Assembly (NCBI RefSeq): GCF_022758885.1
Contig: NZ_JALEBH010000002.1
Span: forward strand, 783,501-847,500
Reading direction: 5' to 3'
DNA from: Sphingobium sp. BYY-5
GTDB taxonomy: Bacteria; Pseudomonadota; Alphaproteobacteria; Sphingomonadales; Sphingomonadaceae
Length of the DNA stretch: 64,000 nucleotides
The notes beneath the pieces are model-generated. The model saw only the letters and a list, made by a program, of their open reading frames with translations. It ran no database searches and was not told the origin of the DNA. Positions within the stretch are counted from its first letter, which is position 1. Each line of letters opens with the position of its first letter. Position numbers and translations under genes: made by a program. Positions 58,105 through 64,000 of this stretch are shown one piece after another.

Positions 58105-58896
58105 ATGGCATCAATTCTATTACGGATCGGAGCAGTTCTGCTGGGGACGGCCATGATGGTGGCCCAGGCCCAGGCCGGACCTTGGCCTGGCGGCAGAAAG
58201 GCGGCCGTGGTGCTGACCTACGACGATGCCTTGCCCTCGCATCTCGATATTGCCATTCCTGCACTCGACGCGGTTGGCCTCAAAGGAACATTCTTCCTGA
58301 TCGGCAGTGCGTTGGTTCCGGAGCAGATTAGGCGTTGGCGGGAAGCGGCCGCCGATGGCCATGAGCTTGGAAACCACACAATTCGCCACGCCTGTCCGCA
58401 GGCCAATTATCCGCCGGCCAGGAAGCTCGACACCAGCGAAGCCTATGATGTCGAGATGATGCTTGCCGAAATCCGGACAATGAACACCATGCTGGCGGCC
58501 ATCGACGGTAAGTTGCAGCACGGTTTTGCCACGCCCTGCGGTCAGCATATGGCCGGAGGGGTGGACTATCTCCCTGCCCTTCGCGCCAGCGGGCTGGTGC
58601 GCTATACCCGCAGCGCCGCCTGGACGGGCGGCAAGGTGCTGGATCCGATGGATGTGCCATGCCGCTGGTTCGACGAGAAGGCGACAGGCGCCCAAATGAT
58701 CGCCGAGGTGGAAAGCGCCGCCCGGACCGGCGATCTCGTGGTTCTCGGGTTTCACGGAGTCGGTGGCGACTATTTGAGGGTGCCCGGCGAGGCGCACGCG
58801 CAGCTCCTCGTTTATCTCAAGGAACATGCCGACACCATTTGGGTTGCGCCATTGTCGATGGTGATGGATTACGCCGCCAGCCGCGCTGGAAACTAA
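58105..58896 (+). CDS. CE4-type polysaccharide deacetylase, exported
   Basis: 263 residues, ATG 58105 behind GGAAGGA. The signal peptide ends AQAGP. NodB-domain motifs: AVVLTYDDALPSH (motif 1 with the catalytic and metal Asp), HELGNHTIRHACPQ (motif 2 HTxxH), then FATPCGQ (usually RxPxG, here lacking the Arg), and VVLGFHGVGGDYL (motif 5). It probably removes acetyl groups from xylan-type or amino-sugar polymers. It is the last gene of the hydrolase run; IS481 begins 19 bp past its stop. Confidence 0.85.
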   Translation: MASILLRIGAVLLGTAMMVAQAQAGPWPGGRKAAVVLTYDDALPSHLDIAIPALDAVGLKGTFFLIGSALVPEQIRRWREAAADGHELGNHTIRHACPQANYPPARKLDTSEAYDVEMMLAEIRTMNTMLAAIDGKLQHGFATPCGQHMAGGVDYLPALRASGLVRYTRSAAWTGGKVLDPMDVPCRWFDEKATGAQMIAEVESAARTGDLVVLGFHGVGGDYLRVPGEAHAQLLVYLKEHADTIWVAPLSMVMDYAASRAGN

Positions 58897-59208
58897 CTAG
58901 GCTGTAGTGACGTTTTAGATGTTTGGTCCCGGGATTTGGTGGGTCGGGTCTGACGTAAATCGGTGTGGCTCTTTGAGCCAGGCTTTGCAAATGGCTTCAT
59001 ACGGGGTGAGACCTTTGAGGGTCTTGAGCCTACGACCGAAGTTGTAGGCGGCGACGAAGTCGCCAAGATGCTGCCTGAGTTGGTCGTGCGTATCGTAGTG
59101 GTAGCGTTTGACTGTCGCCTCTTTGATGGTGCGGTTCATCCTTTCAACCTGCCCATTGGTCCAGGGGTGTGAAGCGTCCCGGGTTTTCTGGAGGCTGTGC
59201 AGTTTGAC

Positions 59209-60117
59209 TCAGGCAGCCATATCGAGGGTCTCAATGGCCGCATAGTAGTTAGCTTCGGCCTCGGCGGGTGGGATGTAGCCGAGCGGGCCGAAAAGGCGAT
59301 GGTTGTTGTACCAGTCGACCCAGCTCAGCGTCGCCATTTCCACCGCCGATGCGCTTGGCCAGGACCGCTGGCGCCAGATGACCTCGGCCTTGTAAAGGCC
59401 ATTGATCGTCTCGGCCAAAGCATTGTCGTAACTGTCGCCGACGCTGCCGACCGAGGGCACGAGGTTGGCCTCCGCCAGGCGCTGGGTGTAGTTCATGGCG
59501 AGGTATTGCACGCCCCTGTCGCTGTGGTGGATCAAGCCGTCATCCGGGCCGGGTCTGCGCGCATGGATCGCCTGCTCAAGGGCATCCAGAACGAACCCGG
59601 CCGTGGCTGAAGTACTGACCTTCCAGCCCACGATGCGCCGCGCATAGGCATCGATCACGAAGGCCACGTAAACGAACCCTGCCCAGGTGTGGACATAGGT
59701 GAAATCGACTACCCACAGGGCGTTCGGCCGGTCCACACGAAACTCCCGGTTCACCTTGTCGAGCGGGCATGGCGCCTTGGGATTGCTGACGGTCGTGGTC
59801 GTCTTCTTCCCTCGACGAATACCGGCCAGCCGCATGCTACGCATCAGTCGCTCGACCGTGCACTTGGCGACATCAAGGCCCTCGCGCCGCAACTGATGCC
59901 AGACCTTGCGCGAGCCGTAGAGTCCGAAGCTGGCCTCGTGAACGCGCCGGATCTGCTCGCACATGTCGTCATCCCGGCGCGCACGGGCGGAACGCTTCGC
60001 CGGATCGGCAAGACGGGCCGCGTGTTCGTGATAGGAGGACGGGGCGATCGCCAGTTCGCGGCAGATCGGCTCGATACCCAGGTCCTCGCGATGGACGTCG
60101 ATGAACGACATCATCAT
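59209..60117 (-). CDS. IS3-family transposase OrfB (copy 2)
   Basis: 302 residues, identical to the OrfB in copy 1, with all DDE residues present. Confidence 0.94.
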   Translation of the reverse strand: MMMSFIDVHREDLGIEPICRELAIAPSSYHEHAARLADPAKRSARARRDDDMCEQIRRVHEASFGLYGSRKVWHQLRREGLDVAKCTVERLMRSMRLAGIRRGKKTTTTVSNPKAPCPLDKVNREFRVDRPNALWVVDFTYVHTWAGFVYVAFVIDAYARRIVGWKVSTSATAGFVLDALEQAIHARRPGPDDGLIHHSDRGVQYLAMNYTQRLAEANLVPSVGSVGDSYDNALAETINGLYKAEVIWRQRSWPSASAVEMATLSWVDWYNNHRLFGPLGYIPPAEAEANYYAAIETLDMAA

Positions 60118-60437
60118 CTCTCGCGGCGGTCGAGCTCCGCCATCGCAAAATATGCCGACGCCTTGCGAAGGATCTCGTTGGCTCGACGGAGCTCCTTGAC
60201 CTCGCGCTCCAGCAGCTTGAGCCGGGCCTTATCATCAACACCCTGCGCCGCTGGTGCCGCCCGTCGGCCTGCCTCCGTGCGGCACCAGCGGCGCAGCGTC
60301 TCGGCCGTGCAGCCGATCTTCGAGGCAATCGAACTCATCGCCTCCCATTCCGAGCCGTAATCCGCACGGTGCTCGCCAACCATTCGCACCGCTCGATCAC
60401 GGACCTCAGGCGAAAATCTGTTTCCCATCTTGCTCAT
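60114..60437 (-). CDS. IS3-family transposase OrfA (copy 2)
   Basis: 107 residues, identical to the OrfA in copy 1: HTH plus leucine-zipper segment, overlapping orfB by 4 bp. Confidence 0.93.
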   Translation of the reverse strand: MSKMGNRFSPEVRDRAVRMVGEHRADYGSEWEAMSSIASKIGCTAETLRRWCRTEAGRRAAPAAQGVDDKARLKLLEREVKELRRANEILRKASAYFAMAELDRRER

Positions 60438-61291
60438 ACCGGATGCTCCTTCTCACAGTTCGGAGCCTCCGGAAAACCCGGGACGCTTCAGTGGCGAGGT
60501 TTGGTTAGCCGGTGATCGATGTCGTTCTGGGCGCAGGCGAGGGCGAAGGAGTGGCAGCGGAACCGCTCACCGTTCGTGATGGCGAGCTTGACCTCTTCGA
60601 CAGCGGATCCCGGGTACTTCGGATCGGTGAAGTGGATGCCATTGTCGGTGAGGACAGTGCGCACCTTGTACGGCACGGCGGCGATGAGATGCCGGAGGAA
60701 ATCGGCAGCGACCCTAGTGGTGGCCCTTTCGTGCAGCTCGACGAAGGCGAACTTCGATGTGCGGTCGATTGCAACCAGGAGGTAGAGCCTGCCCTCTTCG
60801 GTGCGAACCTCGGCGATGTCGATGTGGAAGTAGCCGATCGGATAGCTTTTGAACTTGCGCTTGTTGGGCGCATCGCCCTCGATCGTGGGCAGTTGGGAGA
60901 TGCCGTGACGCTGCAGACAGCGATGCAACGACGAGCGCGTCAGGTGAGGAATCGTGGCCTGCAGGGCGTACAAGCAGTCGTCGAGTGGCAACAGCGTGTG
61001 CCGGCGGAAGGCGACGATGACGGCTTCGTCCTCAACCGACAGAACCGTCGATCGCGCGACCTTGGGGCCGGTCGGCAGGTCGGCCGTGGAGGTGCGCCGC
61101 TTCCATTTGGCGACGGTCTTCTGGTTGATGCCGTGTCGCCGGGCCAGCGCCCTCAGGCTCTCTTGACTATGTTGTATCGCTCGACGGACTGCCTCAGTCG
61201 TCGTGGCGCACCCGTGGAGTATCTGGCCCATAGCGCTTCCTTCCAGCTGGTGGTGAATAATGCACCATCAAAGCCTGGGATCAAACATCTA

Positions 61292-61570
61292 ATATTTCGG
61301 AGATTTATCGGCGCAAGGTTGAGCGATTTGCCGAAGCGCTATCGCAGCCGGAAGAACGTCAGGAAGCGGCCGATGCCCTTCGTACGCTGATCGAGCGCAT
61401 TGATGTCACACCCGGCGCGAAGCGCGGCGAGGTCAACGCCGTGCTCCACGGGGAGTTTGGCACCATCCTCGAATGGATAAAACAACGCGAATCCACCGAG
61501 AACGACGAAACCCCCGGGGCTTTCGCGTCGGGGGTATCCGGAATGTCGGTTTCTGTGGTTGCGGGAGGGC
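61292..61570 (+). pseudogene. Large serine recombinase, C-terminal fragment
   Basis: From the IS481 edge the plus strand reads NISEIYRRKVERFAEALSQP, then ADALRTLIERIDVTPGAKRG and EVNAVLHGEFGTILEW, the C-terminal zinc-ribbon/coiled-coil end of large serine recombinases, followed by the common end SVVAGGRSNRD. The frame has lost its own stop and runs on through tRNA-fMet DNA. It is on the same strand as the N-terminal fragment at 41556. Confidence 0.75.
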
Positions 61571-61609
61571 GATCTAACCGAGACCGACAAAACTCCCGAA
61601 TGTCGGTTT

Positions 61610-61688
<79 letters not shown>

Positions 61689-61698
61689 ACACCGAAGC

Positions 61699-61733
61699 AA
61701 AAAGGGCGGCCGTATTTTACGGGCCGCCCTTTT
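61699..61733 (-). terminator. Terminator hairpin between 5S rRNA and tRNA-fMet
   Basis: The stem AAAGGGCGGCC / GGGCCGCCCTTT (one bulged base) is followed by a U-run on the minus strand. It would stop much of the rRNA transcript before the tRNA. Confidence 0.75.
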
Positions 61734-61775
61734 AGGATGTGAATGGGTTTTGTTTGAACAAAGCGCGAGCTTCAA

Positions 61776-61890
61776 TGCCTGGCGACGCCCTACTCTTCCG
61801 GGGCTTGAGCCACAGTACCATCGGCGCAGTCAGGTTTCACGGCCGAGTTCGGGATGGGATCGGGTGGGTCACTGACGCTATGGTCACCAA
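61776..61890 (-). rRNA. rrf: 5S ribosomal RNA
   Basis: On the minus strand it opens TTGGTGACCATAGCG and contains the conserved CCGATCCCATCCCGAACTCG loop, ending near CGCCAGGCAT. About 115 nt; ends are good to a few bases. Confidence 0.95.
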
Positions 61891-62045
61891 GCAATGGAGC
61901 TGGCGCTTTGTTTTGGGTTTAATCGATGTCCGTGCACGTTTGTATGTGTGTGTTGATATCTGGGCTGGCTTAACAAGCCGCCATGTTTCGACAGTTTCAA
62001 GGCTGTCGTTGATGGTGGGACTCTATGATCCATATGGATCACTTA

Positions 62046-64000
<1,955 letters not shown>

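Larger units (their letters stand above)
59170..60490 (-). mobile_element. IS3-family insertion sequence, copy 2 (1321 bp)
   Basis: Same length, ends and reading frames as the copy at 4954-6274. It is flanked by a 3-bp duplication GTG (59167-59169 and 60491-60493). Confidence 0.95.
58915..61231 (-). pseudogene. IS481-family transposase interrupted by IS3
   Basis: The parts 61231-60491 and 59169-58915 join exactly at the GTG duplication to read LTKPRHPWTNGQVERMNRT. N-terminal HTH (ALARRHGINQKTVAKWKRR), catalytic core YFHIDIAEVRTEEGRLYLLV (Asp), VRTVLTDNGIHFTD (Asp) and GQVERMNRTIKEATV (Glu). The gene would be intact without the IS3. Confidence 0.93.
58915..61292 (-). mobile_element. IS481-family element, carrying an IS3 insertion
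   Basis: The ends match as inverted repeats starting TTAGATGTTTG(g/a)TCCC. The transposase gene is read on the minus strand and is split by IS3 copy 2. No clear target duplication flanks it; the left neighbour is the CE4 gene and the right neighbour a serine recombinase fragment, so DNA has been lost or rearranged around it. Confidence 0.82.

Overview
The window looks like part of a GC-rich alphaproteobacterial chromosome, most likely from the Sphingomonadaceae. The pointers are five long TonB-dependent receptor (TBDR) genes plus a fragment of a sixth, a DUF6481-type small protein, FecI/FecR signalling, and a 23S-5S-tRNA-fMet order at the right edge. This assignment is inferred from gene content; no database was searched.

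Left part (1-9.8 kb): a divergent GntR-type regulator (cut by the window edge) faces an operon for uptake and breakdown of a glycoside or sugar acid: TBDR, GH39-like hydrolase, MFS permease, enolase-superfamily sugar-acid dehydratase, and a 3-hydroxyacid dehydrogenase family reductase. The permease is dead three times over: an IS3 element (4954-6274), a TAG codon, and a one-unit expansion of a 4-bp tandem repeat. The operon stops at an IS110 transposase remnant.

Middle part (10-41.5 kb): a mosaic of working modules and debris. Apparently intact are a serine hydrolase, a DUF6481 protein, a spermidine-synthase-like protein, a TBDR, an ECF sigma/FecR/STN-TBDR/PhoD set, a DapB-like oxidoreductase with an SDR, a second TBDR with a 2OG-Fe(II) oxygenase, and a Fic protein preceded by a symmetric operator-like array. 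Broken pieces include a HigBA-like module with a gutted toxin, a phage portal fragment, a frameshifted sterol-desaturase gene, a group II intron RT scrap, a LuxR regulator split by IS66 with an exact 8-bp duplication, and a TBDR/flavin-monooxygenase fusion scar beside an IS21 element.

Right part (41.6-61.6 kb): a hemicellulose-utilisation locus. A LytS/LytTR two-component pair diverges from a TBDR, a flavin-dependent halogenase, and a run of exported enzymes (GH42, GH62, GH5, an acetylesterase-like hydrolase, GH27, a CE4 deacetylase). Two same-strand fragments of a large serine recombinase bracket this locus: the N-terminal piece at 41.6 kb (next to an IS630 remnant) and the C-terminal piece at 61.3 kb (next to an IS481 that itself carries a second, apparently identical IS3 copy). 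The C-terminal piece runs into tRNA-fMet, and a near-repeat of the tRNA 3' end lies just outside it. I read this as a scarred genomic island at the rRNA/tRNA-fMet locus.

Far right (61.6-64 kb): tRNA-fMet, a terminator hairpin, 5S rRNA and most of 23S rRNA, all on the minus strand.
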